Notes: generated from the letters alone by a model not told the origin. A DNA stretch of 64,000 nucleotides from Symbiodinium natans (GCA_905221605.1 CAJNDS010000724.1:660001-724000); one strand, 5' to 3'. Positions 48,921 through 57,757 are shown, numbered from the stretch's first letter. Numbers and translations: made by a program.

Positions 48921-49132
48921 GGCGTATGATGAATATGGTTCGCATTATTATCTTCTTGATCCTTGTAAGTACGGCCTCATACACTATATTTTCATTGAGT
49001 TTGACTTGAATTCACTAAAGTCTAAAGTCTAAAGTTCTAGCAGTATGAGTCGTGCACAGACCCTTTGCATTCCTCACAGTTGAAATCATCGAAAGCAACT
49101 TACATCCGTCGAAAAGTATATGTTTCTCATGA
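48921..49132 (+). CDS. Two-exon gene end with an ordinary intron
   Basis: Exon 48921-48964 (AYDEYGSHYYLLDP) ends at GTAAGTACGG. The 115-base intron has no telomere repeat and ends CCTCACAG. Exon 49080-49132 continues in frame FEIIESNLHPSKSICFS to TGA at 49130. The region is AT-richer than its surroundings. Product unknown. Confidence 0.55.
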
Positions 49133-49431
49133 ATACTCTTCGTGAATTCTGACCATTTTGAACATACATATTGAGCATTCGCACGATGTTCTTTCTAGGT
49201 CGACTCTGACGCCCAACCCCCTCCCAACACCGTTCAACCATCACCCTTAATCTAGGCCCTTGGGGTATCTTGCATATTCCATCCTAACCCCTAACCCCTA
49301 GACCCATTTTGTACATTAGCGTTTGAGGTTTGAAAGGAGCTTCTTCAGGAATAGTTTAGGGTTGGAGGGCCCCTCCATCCACTAAACCATAAGACCGAAA
49401 ATGCCGCAAGCCACGCGCCCTGAGAGTTCAG

Positions 49432-49471
49432 GTTTCACTTTCGGGCTCTGCTTTCAGAACGCCTCTGCCAA
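49432..49471 (+). CDS. Small exon candidate
   Basis: After GAGTTCAG: VSLSGSAFRTPLP, donor GTACGTAG. Confidence 0.4.
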
Positions 49472-49529
49472 GTACGTAGCCCTAAACCCTAAACTCTAAA
49501 CCCTTAAGTCTTTAGACTTTAGAGGCTGT

Positions 49530-49646
49530 GACAAGTACAGGTACAACCCCAACTACAACTGTGCTCATAATTAGCCCCCTATAAGTCCCCTAAATGTTAA
49601 GTAGACGTATGGTTGGGGTTCTACGTACCTCTGAACCTCCAAGCAC
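49530..49646. mobile_element. Inverted-repeat element, family C (copy)
   Basis: Right end GTACCTCTGAACCTCCAAGC. The left arm (ACAAGTACAGGTACAACCCC) is decayed. Confidence 0.6.
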
Positions 49647-49666
49647 AGCCCGGTTCCCAACATAGA

Positions 49667-49738
49667 CCCCCAAATAGTAGCTTTCCCTTATCATCAGGAC
49701 CCCGATAAGGTACCCCTGGTTACGGAAACCCCCATATC
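49667..49738. mobile_element. Family I element (inverted, shortened)
   Basis: Ends in GGTTACGGAAACCCCCATAT, the family I terminus. Confidence 0.6.
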
Positions 49739-49744
49739 CTGCTT

Positions 49745-49818
49745 TTGGCCCCACTCAACCCTAAACCCTAACCCTAAACCCTAAACCCTAAACCCTAAAC
49801 CCTAAACCCTAAACCCTA
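49745..49818 (-). repeat. CCCTAAA array
   Basis: About ten units directly before exon 49822. Confidence 0.95.
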
Positions 49819-49821
49819 AAC

Positions 49822-49932
49822 CTCCAAGCCGCCGGTGGGGCAAAGGCCGCGGCGGTCGTGGCCTTCGAGGAGCAGGACTTCGAAGAGCAAGAGGCAGAAG
49901 AGGCCCGTGTGCGAGTGGCTGCGGGGCTTGAG
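49822..49932 (+). CDS. Acidic internal exon
   Basis: 37 codons after CTCCAAG: AGGAKAAAVVAFEEQDFEEQ then EAEEARVRVAAGLE, donor GTTTAGGG. Likely helical or coiled. Another frame is open but arginine/serine biased. Confidence 0.6.
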
Positions 49933-50345
49933 GTTTAGGGTTTAGGGTTTAGGGTTTGGGGTTTAGGGTTTGGGGTTTAGGGTTTGGGGTTTGGGGTTTG
50001 GGCTTTGGGCTTTGGGGTTTGGGGTTTGGGGTTAGGGTGTGGGGTTTTGGGGTTTGTGGCTTAGGGTGTGGGTTTTGGGGTTTAGGGTTTGTGGTTTCGG
50101 GGTTTGGATTAGGGTATGGGGTTTCGGGGTTTGGGGCTTGGGGTGTGGGGTTTGGGGTTTAGGGTTTGGGGTCCAGGGTGTGGGGTTTAGGGTTTGGGGT
50201 TTAGGGTTTGGGGTTTAGGGTTTGGGGTTTAGGTTTGGGGTCTGGGGTTTAGGGTTTAGGGTCTAGGGTTTGGGGTGTAGGGTTTGGGGTTTGGGGTTTG
50301 GGGTTTGGGGTTTGGGGATTTAGGGTATAAGTAAGGGTTTGGGGT
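49933..50345 (+). repeat. TTTGGGG-rich array
   Basis: A 400-base block in which TTTGGGG outnumbers TTTAGGG, with TGTGGGG and CTTGGGG variants. The open frame over it is repeat-derived. Confidence 0.95.
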
Positions 50346-50446
50346 TTAAGGTTTAGGGTTTGTGGGTTTGTTTTTGGGGTATTAGGGTTTTGTTGTCAGG
50401 CTTGAGGGTTTAGGGGGTAGGACCGGGTAGGAGAGGGAGGGTTCAA

Positions 50447-50724
50447 CCCTACAAACCCTACAAACCCTACAAACCCTACAAACCCTTACAAACCCTTACG
50501 AACCCTACAAACCCTACAAACCCTTACAAACCCTACAAACCCTACAAACCCTACAAACCCTACAAGCCCCATGAACCCTATGAACCCTATGAACCCTATG
50601 AACCCTATGAACCCTATGAACCCTATGAACCCTATGAACCCTATGAACCCTATGAACCCTATGAACCCTATGAACCCTATGAACCCTATGAACCCTATGA
50701 AGCCTATGAACCCTATGAAGCCTA
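50447..50724 (-). repeat. CCCTACAAA and CCCTATGAA arrays
   Basis: First about 13 nine-base CCCTACAAA units (some with an extra T), then about 17 nine-base CCCTATGAA units, with a sharp switch near 50568. Variants of the telomere complement that have been amplified locally. Confidence 0.95.
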
Positions 50725-50761
50725 AACCCTAATCATACGGGTTCAAGGTGTTTTTTGTAAG

Positions 50762-50881
50762 TTCGAGGGCCACACAATTCAGCTCCTAGAGTCGGGTCTC
50801 CCTCTTCAAGCCCTAGGCATTCAAGATCCTCAAGCCCTCAACCATGGTTCATGGGCAACCCACTACCCCAGTTCTAGGGTT
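50762..50881 (+). CDS. Internal exon, unknown protein
   Basis: After TTGTAAG 40 open codons: FEGHTIQLLESGLPLQALG, IQDPQALNHGSWATHYP. Very protein-like. It ends near CCCAG / TTCTAGGG. Confidence 0.55.
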
Positions 50882-50956
50882 TAGGGTTTAGAGATTAGGG
50901 TTTAGGGTTGAGGGTTAGGGCTTAGGGGTTTCGGGTTTAGGGTTTAGGGTTCCCAG

Positions 50957-51020
50957 GCGCTGAAGCCAGCTTGAAGGAGGGCAGCCCCAACAATTCAAGC
51001 CCAACCGGAGAGGGAGGGGG
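50957..51020 (+). CDS. Candidate internal exon
   Basis: After TTCCCAG: AEASLKEGSPNNSSPTGEG, running into the G-rich tract. Confidence 0.45.
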
Positions 51021-51092
51021 TAGGGGGGCAGGGCGGGGGGGCGGGGCTAGGGTGGGGGGGGGGGTAGGGCGGGGGGGGTAGGGGGCGGGTCC
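51010..51092 (+). repeat. G-rich low-complexity tract
   Basis: Repeated GGGGTAGGGGGG/GGCGGGG motifs, many runs of 4-11 G, able in principle to form G-quadruplexes. Confidence 0.85.
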
Positions 51093-51300
51093 TTTTCCCA
51101 TCCAACACGCCGCCAGGGTCAGCGGACCCTAAACCCTAAACCCTCAACCCAAAAGCCCCAAAAGCCTGAAAGAACCAAAAACTGTGGCCTGGATTGAAGA
51201 CCCCAAATCCTACACCCGAAACCGTAAACCCTAAACCCTAACCCTAAACCCTAAACCCTAAACCCCAAAAAACCCTCGAAAGGCCTTCGAGGGAGGTGAG

Positions 51301-51396
51301 ATGCTTCCCGGCGCCCCTTCTGTGGCCGCGCGCGTCGCGAGACGCGTCGGGCCCCTACGGAGTGCTGCTTTTGGTTTTGGGGTCCACAAGTCCTAA
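51301..51396 (+). CDS. Short open frame MLPGAP...
   Basis: ATG at 51301, MLPGAPSVAARVARRVGPLR then SAAFGFGVHKS, TAA at 51394. Basic and alanine-rich without acidic residues, as in organelle-targeting leaders, but it could be an exon read in a chance frame. Confidence 0.35.
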   Translation: MLPGAPSVAARVARRVGPLRSAAFGFGVHKS

Positions 51397-51437
51397 ACCC
51401 TAAACCCTAAACCCTAAATCAGGGTTTATGGTTTGAG

Positions 51438-51503
51438 ATAGTTGAGATATGCGAAGCAAAGAAAAAGGTAGCCCCCGAAGTGATTCAAGTTTGGGGATTA
51501 TAG
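51438..51503 (+). CDS. C-terminal exon, unknown protein
   Basis: After GGTTTGAG: IVEICEAKKKVAPEVIQV then WGL and TAG at 51501. The segment up to 51646 is also open in another frame (QRLQSLACAHLLVQDVHF). Confidence 0.5.
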   Translation: MVEICEAKKKVAPEVIQVWGL

Positions 51504-51649
51504 GGCTGATCATACCATCATGGGCCTTGTATTCACATCTTCATCTCCTTCAAAGACTCCAAAGTCTTGCATGTGCTCATTTGCTAGTTCAGGATGTGCA
51601 CTTCGCTCTCTCGAGAATGCTGAACGAACAACCGCTTCTCTCCTAAAGA

Positions 51650-52080
51650 ATTACATGAAACTACCCGTGTTCTTGGTACATGATTAAAAGCGTGTGAGCG
51701 GAATGAATGAAGTGAATGAAGCGAGCTTTAAAAAGCCCCCATCTTTCACCTTACTATACTGGGTTTTGGGCACTAATCAGAGAGCTACAAACGAATGCAA
51801 AGAGTTCGTGAGCTCGTTTTTTGTTATTTGTTGTTTTTGGTTGTGTTCGCTAAGAAAGCCCTAGAATTTAGTTACTTCCATGGTTGATTACGCGTGAAGG
51901 GTGAACTACATTATTATGCGAACATATGAAGATAAGTAACCATTAGGTTTCAAGGTGTAGAAAATTCAACATCTCTGAATTTCCAATATTCTAAAGGTTA
52001 GAGAGCTGCGCAAAGCAGGCCCCGCCCCCCCCACCCCCCAGAAGAGTAAGACGAACTTTACGGCGCCTTTTGTGTCCTTC
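51650..52080. other. Telomere-free AT-richer stretch, no gene seen
   Basis: Unique sequence with GAATGAAT repeats near 51700 and T-rich parts. Could be 3' untranslated or intergenic. Confidence 0.5.
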
Positions 52081-52082
52081 AG

Positions 52083-52154
52083 ACTTTCAGTTCGGGCCTC
52101 GCTGATGTACTTTGTTCCATGTTCCCCCATGGTGCTTGCGAGGATCTTGTTTAG
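52083..52154 (+). CDS. Candidate C-terminal exon
   Basis: After CCTTCAG: TFSSGLADVLCSMFPHGACE then DLV and TAG at 52152, or a donor at GTTTAGG. Confidence 0.45.
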   Translation, partial: TFSSGLADVLCSMFPHGACEDLV

Positions 52155-52352
52155 GTCTCTTTCTTTTCAGGCTGGGGGCTGGTTTAAGGTTTAGGGGCTT
52201 ACGGTTTGGGGTTTCGGCTTCCGAGATTTATCAGAGCTTAGTGCATGTGAAGATGTTTTGGGTGTCTGGGGTTAGAGTCTTGCGGGTGGCTGTTTGCCAA
52301 CTGTTTTAGTTAGATAGTGTTCATGGGTGGGTTAAATTGGGGGTGATACTAG

Positions 52353-52563
52353 ATTCTGGCTACGGCTGTTGCACTCAAAGAAAGGAGCAAAGGTCTACTG
52401 GTTGGCTTTCGACTTGCTGTCGATGCCTTTACCGAAACCTGGCGGAGTGAACACCACATCGCGGACACGCAGGCTACATACCCGAAACCCTAAAGCCTAA
52501 ACCAAAACCCTGACGCTGGAGCTGATGTTCTATGAGATCTGTGGTGGTGCTGGCCGCGCATGA
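52353..52563 (+). CDS. Two-exon gene end, unknown protein
   Basis: Exon 52353-52472 reads LATAVALKERSKGLLVGF, RLAVDAFTETWRSEHHIAD, TQ with a GC donor. A 49-base CCCTAAA-bearing intron follows. Exon 52522-52563 gives LMFYEICGGAGRA and TGA at 52561, in frame. The first exon is strongly protein-like; the short intron makes the join less sure. Confidence 0.5.
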
Positions 52564-52833
52564 ATCCCAAGTTTGCAAACATGCAACAAGATTGGGTGTG
52601 GGGCTTAGGGCTCAGGGTCAGGGCTCAGATCTTAGGGCCTACCTGTAGCGCTAGGGTGTAGGGTCCCCTGGGCACGACACCTTTAGGATATTTCAGTTTT
52701 GTCAAACCTGAAGCCCAAAGTCCTCAAGCTTAGGGTTTAGGGTTTATAGGGTTTACAGGTTTATAGGGTTCAAAGGGTTTAGGGTTTAGGGAATTGCTTG
52801 TTTTTCTCTGTTTGTTGTGGTGAGTTTATGCAG

Positions 52834-52939
52834 GAAATGCATTTTCCGGGGCTTGCCCAGCCAGAGCTTTAGACTGCACAAGGTTTCCGACGTGGTGGTC
52901 GTAATCACGGACCCGCTTGGGCAGGAGGAGTGGCGCTAG
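52834..52939 (+). CDS. C-terminal exon related to 57562-57649
   Basis: After TTTATGCAG: KCIFRGLPSQSFRLHKV then SDVVVVITDPLGQEEWR and TAG at 52937. The VVVIT(D/G) core, the phase and the exon position match the last exon at 57562-57649, so the two are probably paralogues. Confidence 0.6.
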
Positions 52940-53009
52940 GGCCTAGCGGGTTTAGAGCTTGGGGTTTTAGGATTTGCGGCTTTCCGACACCCGTATCCCT
53001 AAACCCTAG

Positions 53010-53280
53010 CCCCGTATGTCCTATGATGAGGGGGAATATATGGGCCATATCAGGAGTGTATTCATGGAACCTCTTCGGGGTACATCCTCAGGGGTCCGAG
53101 TATGACCCTAGACCCTAAACCCTAAACCCTAAACCCTAAACCCTAAACCCTAAACCCTAAACCCTAAACCCTAAACCCCAGGGGTCTGAGTATGACTCCC
53201 ATGAAAAGGTGGTGTGCCCGATGAGGGCTGTCACGAAAACCAAATCCTGGGAATCCAGAGTTCGGCGTTCAGGCCTCCAG
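53010..53280 (+). CDS. Two exons split by a telomere block with duplicated edges
   Basis: Exon 1 runs to CAG at 53091 in the frame MRGNIWAISGVYSWNLFG then VHPQ. Exon 2 (53182-53280) begins GSEYDSHEKVVCPMRAVTKT and KSWESRVRRSGLQ, with donor GTTAGG. The 18 bases at 53089-53106 recur at 53179-53196 with one change, flanking CCCTAAA repeats. In exon 1 another frame (DEGEYMGHIRSVFMEPLRG) is open too. Confidence 0.55.
53107..53178 (-). repeat. CCCTAAA insertion between direct repeats
   Basis: 72 bases of CCCTAAA (one CCCTAGA) bounded by the 18-base direct repeats. Confidence 0.9.
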
Positions 53281-53372
53281 GTTAGGTGTGCAGGGTTTAG
53301 GCTTTAGGGTTTAGGGCTTGGGGTTTAGGGCTTAGGGTTTTACGGGTTTAGGGTTTAAGGTGTTGAGTCTAG

Positions 53373-53499
53373 GATCCAGTCAGGTTGAAGTTCAGTTAGA
53401 GACTAGAGTTGAGGGTGCAGGGCCCCCAGCTATTTTTTGTGATCCCGGAGTTTCACGGCTTTGGGCTCGGTTTTCGTTTGGCTCCCTCAGCCCGTGCCC
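53373..53499 (+). CDS. Exon, unknown protein
   Basis: After GTCTAG: SSQVEVQLETRVEGAGPPA, IFCDPGVSRLWARFSFGS. About 42 codons. The downstream 53510-53630 is CCCTGAA-type repeat. Confidence 0.5.
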
Positions 53500-53806
53500 C
53501 AAAGCCTTAAGCCCTGACACCCTGAACCCTGAACCCTACCCTCTAAACCGCCAACCCTCAACCCAAAACCTACCTCCTGAACCCTCACCCCTCAACTCAA
53601 AACCCGCTACCCTTAAGCCGTACGCCTGAGAAGTGGTGGCTTGTCATTGTATGTTACCTCCATGGCGCACGAACGGAGGGTTTGTAGAATCGAGAGATGC
53701 AGGGTTACCAGGGTTTGGGGCTTCGGGCTTAATTAGGGTTCAGGATTTAGGTTTAGGGTTTGGGATTGAGGGTTAGCTTTTAGGACAGTAATTAGGAATT
53801 AATTAG

Positions 53807-53877
53807 GGCACACCTTTGAAAGAAGAGAGGACACCAATCGCTTGCCCGCCGTCGGCGACACTGCACCCCATGCCTGA
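53807..53877 (+). CDS. C-terminal exon candidate
   Basis: After TAATTAG: HTFERREDTNRLPAVGDT then APHA and TGA at 53875. Confidence 0.45.
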
Positions 53878-54000
53878 TTACTGCAAGAGGATGGGGTGGG
53901 GTTAAGGGTTTAGGGTTTAGGGTTTGGGGTTTGGGGTTTAGGGTTTCGGGTTTCGGGTTTAGGGTTTAGGGTTTAGGTTGTAATTCAGATAATTCTACAG

Positions 54001-54084
54001 TGTTCAAGGCCGTGCTTAGGGTACGTAGAACCGGGCACCGTGGAAATCCCGGAGAAGCCCAGCAGTCAGCTTGAACCGGCCTGA
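54001..54084 (+). CDS. C-terminal exon, unknown protein
   Basis: After TTCTACAG exactly 28 codons: CSRPCLGYVEPGTVEIPE then KPSSQLEPA and TGA at 54082. A second frame (FKAVLRVRRTGHRG) is also open. Confidence 0.5.
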   Translation, partial: CSRPCLGYVEPGTVEIPEKPSSQLEPA

Positions 54085-54142
54085 AGCAACCTTAAGCCCT
54101 AAACCCTAAACCCTAAACCCTAAACCCTAAACCCTATCTCGG

Positions 54143-54199
54143 GACTCTGGGGCCCTGAGCCTTGCACTCTGGGCCCTCTTCAGGGCCACTGGTCTCTAA
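54143..54199 (+). CDS. Short coding-like segment with stop
   Basis: DSGALSLALWALFRATGL and TAA at 54197, right before a family C element. Confidence 0.35.
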   Translation, partial: DSGALSLALWALFRATGL

Positions 54200-54202
54200 A
54201 CC

Positions 54203-54361
54203 TCTACTTGAAGGTTCATGGTACTTACTAACCAATTATAACTGTACTTATAACCCTACTTATAAGTGGGATAACCCCTATAAGGCCCTTTAGGGGTATT
54301 ATAAGTAGGGTTATAAGTACAGTTATAATTGGTTAGTAAGTACCATGAACCTCCAAGTAAA
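54203..54361. mobile_element. Inverted-repeat element, family C, near-perfect palindrome
   Basis: TACTTGAAGGTTCATGGTACTT at the left (20-base core) is mirrored by GTACCATGAACCTCCAAGTA. Pairing extends almost to the centre (GTTATAAGTAGGGTTATAAG both ways). It could fold as a single hairpin of about 75 bp. Confidence 0.85.
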
Positions 54362-54499
54362 CCCTCAAGCCCTTAAATCTTGTATTGCTTGGTGGTCTAT
54401 TTAAGCAGGGTCCCTGTTTTGTAGGGGCTTCTTATTCGGGTATTTAGGGGCTATGTTAAGGTATAAGGGCAACAGATAAAGAGGCTATCGGCCTACATA

Positions 54500-55025
54500 A
54501 CTTAAACCCTTCAGCCCTAACCCCCAAGCCCCAAACCCCGAACCGCCCCCCCCTCAAACCCTGAAACCCGAGAAACCCTTCAACCCTTAAACCCCTAAGC
54601 CCCTAAGCCCCAAACCCTTAAACCCCTAAACCCTCAACCCGCAACCCTAAACCCCCCTCAAACCCTAAACTCTGAAACCCTGAAACCCTAAAGTCCTAAC
54701 CTAAATCCAAAACCCTTAAAATCCTCCACCCTTGAACCCTGAAACAACCCATAAACCCGTAATAAGCCCGAAGCCCTGAACCCCCCTCAAAACCCTACCC
54801 TGAAGCCCTAAACCCTAAAACGCCCAAACCCTTAGACCCTCAAACCCTTAAACCCTGAATAAGCCCTAACCCCTTAAAACCTTAAACAACCCTTAAACCC
54901 TCAATCAGCCCTGAACCCTTAAACCCTGAGCCCTAAACCCTGAACCCTAAACCCCTACGCCCTGAACCCTAAACCCTGAACCCTGAACCCTAAACCCTGA
55001 ACCCTAAACCCTAAACCCTGCACCC
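54500..55025 (-). repeat. Highly degenerate CCCTAAA region
   Basis: 500 bases of CCCTAAA, CCCTGAA, CCCTTAAA and CCCGAAA variants with little order. No exon. Confidence 0.85.
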
Positions 55026-55037
55026 CACCACCGGCAG

Positions 55038-55121
55038 GTCCAGTTCTCGAGCGGGGCCATCGCGTACGTCGTCGCGCTGGGCGACTTGTGCCCGGACCTC
55101 AGCCCTCAGAAATTTTTTAGG
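55038..55121 (+). CDS. Internal exon, unknown protein
   Basis: 28 codons after CCGGCAG: VQFSSGAIAYVVALGDLC then PDLSPQKFFR, donor GTTTAGG. Confidence 0.55.
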
Positions 55122-55293
55122 GTTTAGGGTTTGGGGTTTAGGGTTTTGGGGGTTTAGGGTTTAGGCTTTAGTGTTTTTTTTTTTTGGGGGGGGTGGAGGG
55201 GGGTGCTTTGTAGGGTCTATAGGGTCTACAGGGCTCAGAGGGTTTAGAGGGTTTTCGGGGTTTGGGCTTTTAGGATTGCCTGGACTTGTGAAG

Positions 55294-55367
55294 GTCCCAT
55301 CCTTCAGCATTGCATAGCCTTGCAAGTTGAAGACGAGCCGGAAGACGAGTCACCCCTCAGGCTCTAG
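55294..55367 (+). CDS. Acidic C-terminal exon
   Basis: After GTGAAG: PILQHCIALQVEDEPEDESP then LRL and TAG at 55365. Confidence 0.5.
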
Positions 55368-55586
55368 GGTTTAGGGTTTAGGGTTTAGGGTTTATAGTGT
55401 TTAGGGGAACCCTGAACAATAAACCCAAAATCCTCAACCCTAAACCCTAAACCCTAGCCCTAAACCCTAAAGCCTAAACACCAAAAGGCGACTCCAGGCT
55501 GGAGAGTCCGGGTCCCAGCCTGAAAGTCTTAAAAACCCTCAACCCTCCCCCCCCCGCCCCCATCCAAAAACAAACAGCTCATTTGT

Positions 55587-55686
55587 AGTAGTAGAGTAGG
55601 TAACCTTTAACCTTTTTGGGGTAGTATAATCCCCTTATAATCCCAAAGGTTAACCTTTGATTCCCCCAAGTTACTGGACAACTAAG
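55587..55686. mobile_element. Family F repeat (copy 2)
   Basis: Differs from 37262-37362 at only a few positions over 100 bp. Confidence 0.8.
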
Positions 55687-55706
55687 CGTTTGTGTTGAAG
55701 TAACCC

Positions 55707-55808
55707 TAAGGGTCCGCGTACCTCATTACTATACGCTTGGGCCCCAAAGTCCTTATATAGGAAGGTCTTTCAGGACCAAGTATTCCCTATTTAGGTACAA
55801 GGACCCTG
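55707..55808. mobile_element. Inverted-repeat element, family G (copy)
   Basis: TAAGGGTCCGCGTACCTCAT and TTAGGTACAAGGACCCT ends, with TTGGGCCCCAAAGTCC and GGACCAAGTATTCC inside. Confidence 0.75.
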
Positions 55809-56044
55809 GGTAACACCCAACAACACGCTCAAGACCACAGACCCTAGGCCCTAAGCCCTTCAACAGCAGAACTGACAAACAAACACATCAGGAAATAAAA
55901 GGAACAAAACAGAGGTAAAGCCAGAGTTTTTATGGTTCATAGTATACCTTAAATCCTGGGCCTACATTTACAGTTCATATTACACCTTAAACCCTCGACC
56001 CTACAATCCCCGCGGCATACCCCGGCGCCTGCTCCCTACCCAAG

Positions 56045-56142
56045 GTTTCGCCGGAGTCCTGACAAACGCTGCGGACGAGGTGGCACCGCAAGTCCAAAAT
56101 CCGCCCTTCTTCGACCCCCGCCAAGCAGCCAAAAGTCAGTAG
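56045..56142 (+). CDS. C-terminal exon, unknown protein
   Basis: After ACCCAAG: FAGVLTNAADEVAPQVQ then NPPFFDPRQAAKSQ and TAG at 56140. Very protein-like. Confidence 0.6.
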
Positions 56143-56384
56143 CTGTTGTCCAAAATGTCCACATGCTAGGTATAGCTAGGTTTCAGAGATACTTGTTTTG
56201 CGGAGAAGTCTGGTATGTAGGGTGTTTCTGTTCCCACGTGTGTCCTATATAGAGCTGCCTACACCCTTCAGGGGCCTTTACCTCAGAGCCCAAAACAGAG
56301 CCTCTCTGCGGGCTATCATGATGAACGGCCTTATAAGGTTTTCAGGTAGCCCACACCGTTCAAGAAAACATGGTTCACATAGGG

Positions 56385-56620
56385 AGAACAGTGGTATAAG
56401 GTAGACGGTCCATATATCCTAATAGGGATTATGATGTTCTTTTTCATATACTGTATCAGTGGGAGTATGGTGGTATAGGATTTGCCGTCCATATACACTA
56501 AGCAGGATTGCGAAGTATCGGGCTTATGGTCCATATAGTCTAGTAGGATTATATTCGTACAGAATTCGGTGCTTGCATATCTTGACAGGTGTTATGTAGT
56601 AGTATAGAGTATGCAGCCCC
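56385..56620 (+). repeat. Degenerate tandem repeat of about 75 bp
   Basis: GTGGTATA...CCATATA.CTAA.AGGATTA recurs near 56392, 56468, 56525 and 56590. The open frames nearby (56198-56404 plus, 56331-56534 minus) overlap it and are not accepted. Confidence 0.6.
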
Positions 56621-56802
56621 TCCTTCAGGTGGCCCCGGGCTAAACCATAAGCTTTAAAGACCTGATCCCTTACCCTAAACCCCAAACCCGAAACCCTAAA
56701 TCAAAGCAACAGCGCAACATACCCCAAACCCGAAACCCTAAATCAAAGCAACAGCACAACCCCAAACCCTAAACCCAGTTTGGGGCTTCACCGGGTTTTC
56801 AG

Positions 56803-56909
56803 GGACGGCCTCCCAATCTCAGCCCGAGGTGGAGGAGGGCGACTCCTATCAGATCCTTCCGCGCGCCTCGATGTTGCGGATCCAACCCCCGGAGGCACGA
56901 CACGGTTGG
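56803..56909 (+). CDS. Internal exon, unknown protein
   Basis: After GGTTTTCAG: TASQSQPEVEEGDSYQILP then RASMLRIQPPEARHGW. 35 codons, donor GTTTAGGG. Confidence 0.6.
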
Positions 56910-57062
56910 GGTTTAGGGTTTAGGGTTCAGGGTTCAGGGTTTAGGGTTTAGGGCTTAGGTCTTAGGGCTTGGGGTTAAGCTTATAGGGTTAGGGACTAGA
57001 AGCTGCTGTTCTCAGAGTTCAGGCCCAAACAGCCCTCAGCTTCCACAGGGGTTTAGGGCGGC

Positions 57063-57220
57063 TATGTTGGACCCTCTTAGAGGGTCTTGGAGGCTATGTT
57101 GGCCCCTCTTCAAGGGTCTTGGAGGCTATGTTGGTCCCTCTTAGAGGGTCTTGGAGGCTTTGTTGGCCTCAGTTGGTGAGAGGGTTTTGGGGTCTTGCAG
57201 GCCATGTTGGACCCTCTTAG
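57063..57220 (+). repeat. Four tandem units of about 41 bp
   Basis: GGAGGCTATGTTGGACCCTC followed by TTAGAGGGTCTT, with small changes. Each unit holds the hairpin ACCCTCTTAGAGGGT. Confidence 0.85.
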
Positions 57221-57298
57221 AGGGTTCGACACCGCCTGGGTCCCTGTGTGGTGAACATAGCGGTGTCCATTGGCATTCGGATTGCAAGATGGCTTTAG
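57221..57298 (+). CDS. C-terminal exon candidate
   Basis: After the CTCTTAG of the last repeat unit: RVRHRLGPCVVNIAVSIGI then RIARWL and TAG at 57296. Hydrophobic core flanked by arginines, possibly a membrane segment. Confidence 0.45.
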   Translation, partial: RVRHRLGPCVVNIAVSIGIRIARWL

Positions 57299-57417
57299 GG
57301 TTTGGGGTTTAGGGTTTAGGGTTTAGGGTTCAGGGTTTAGGGTTTAGGGTAGGGATCTGAGTGCTACACCCCTAAGCACCGAGCCCCAAACCCCCCCACC
57401 GGCAATCCTAAACCCAG

Positions 57418-57649
57418 CTGCCATGAGGCCGGAGGCAAGCTCCTGGACTACCTCGGATATGACACGCCTGGCAGCATGTGGGGGCAGTTGTAAACCAAGG
57501 CTTGTCTGACAGGGTGTGTAGAGGGATCCCTGTTTTGGTTTCGCTCCCTGTTGTCATGCAGGTCTGTATACTTACGGTGCCACATGAAGGACTTTGTTGT
57601 GGTCATCACCGGAAACCCGGTCCTTAAGCCGATTGAGGTCTTAACCTGA
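57418..57649 (+). CDS. Two-exon gene end with an ordinary intron
   Basis: Exon 57418-57489 (CHEAGGKLLDYLGYDTPGS then MWGQ) ends at GTAAACC. The 72-base intron has no telomere repeat and ends TCATGCAG. Exon 57562-57649 continues SVYLRCHMKDFVVVITG then NPVLKPIEVLT to TGA at 57647. The codon split across the border gives leucine. The C-terminal part resembles 52834-52939. Function not recognised. Confidence 0.65.
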
Positions 57650-57708
57650 AGTCCTAAACCCTGAACCCATGTGTTTTTTTTAATCTGCTGTGGACCAAAT
57701 GGGTCTTA

Positions 57709-57757
57709 GGTGCTTTTCGCATTTGCAATTTCCCGGACTTTGTTGCCGGGAGCAGGG
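57709..57757 (+). CDS. Candidate small exon
   Basis: After GGTCTTAG: VLFAFAISRTLLPGAG. A second frame (RICNFPDFVAGSRAG) is also open. Confidence 0.35.

Noticed and set aside
49956-50162. 68-codon plus frame
   Set aside because: Translation of TTTGGGG repeats (GFGVWGLGF-type peptide).
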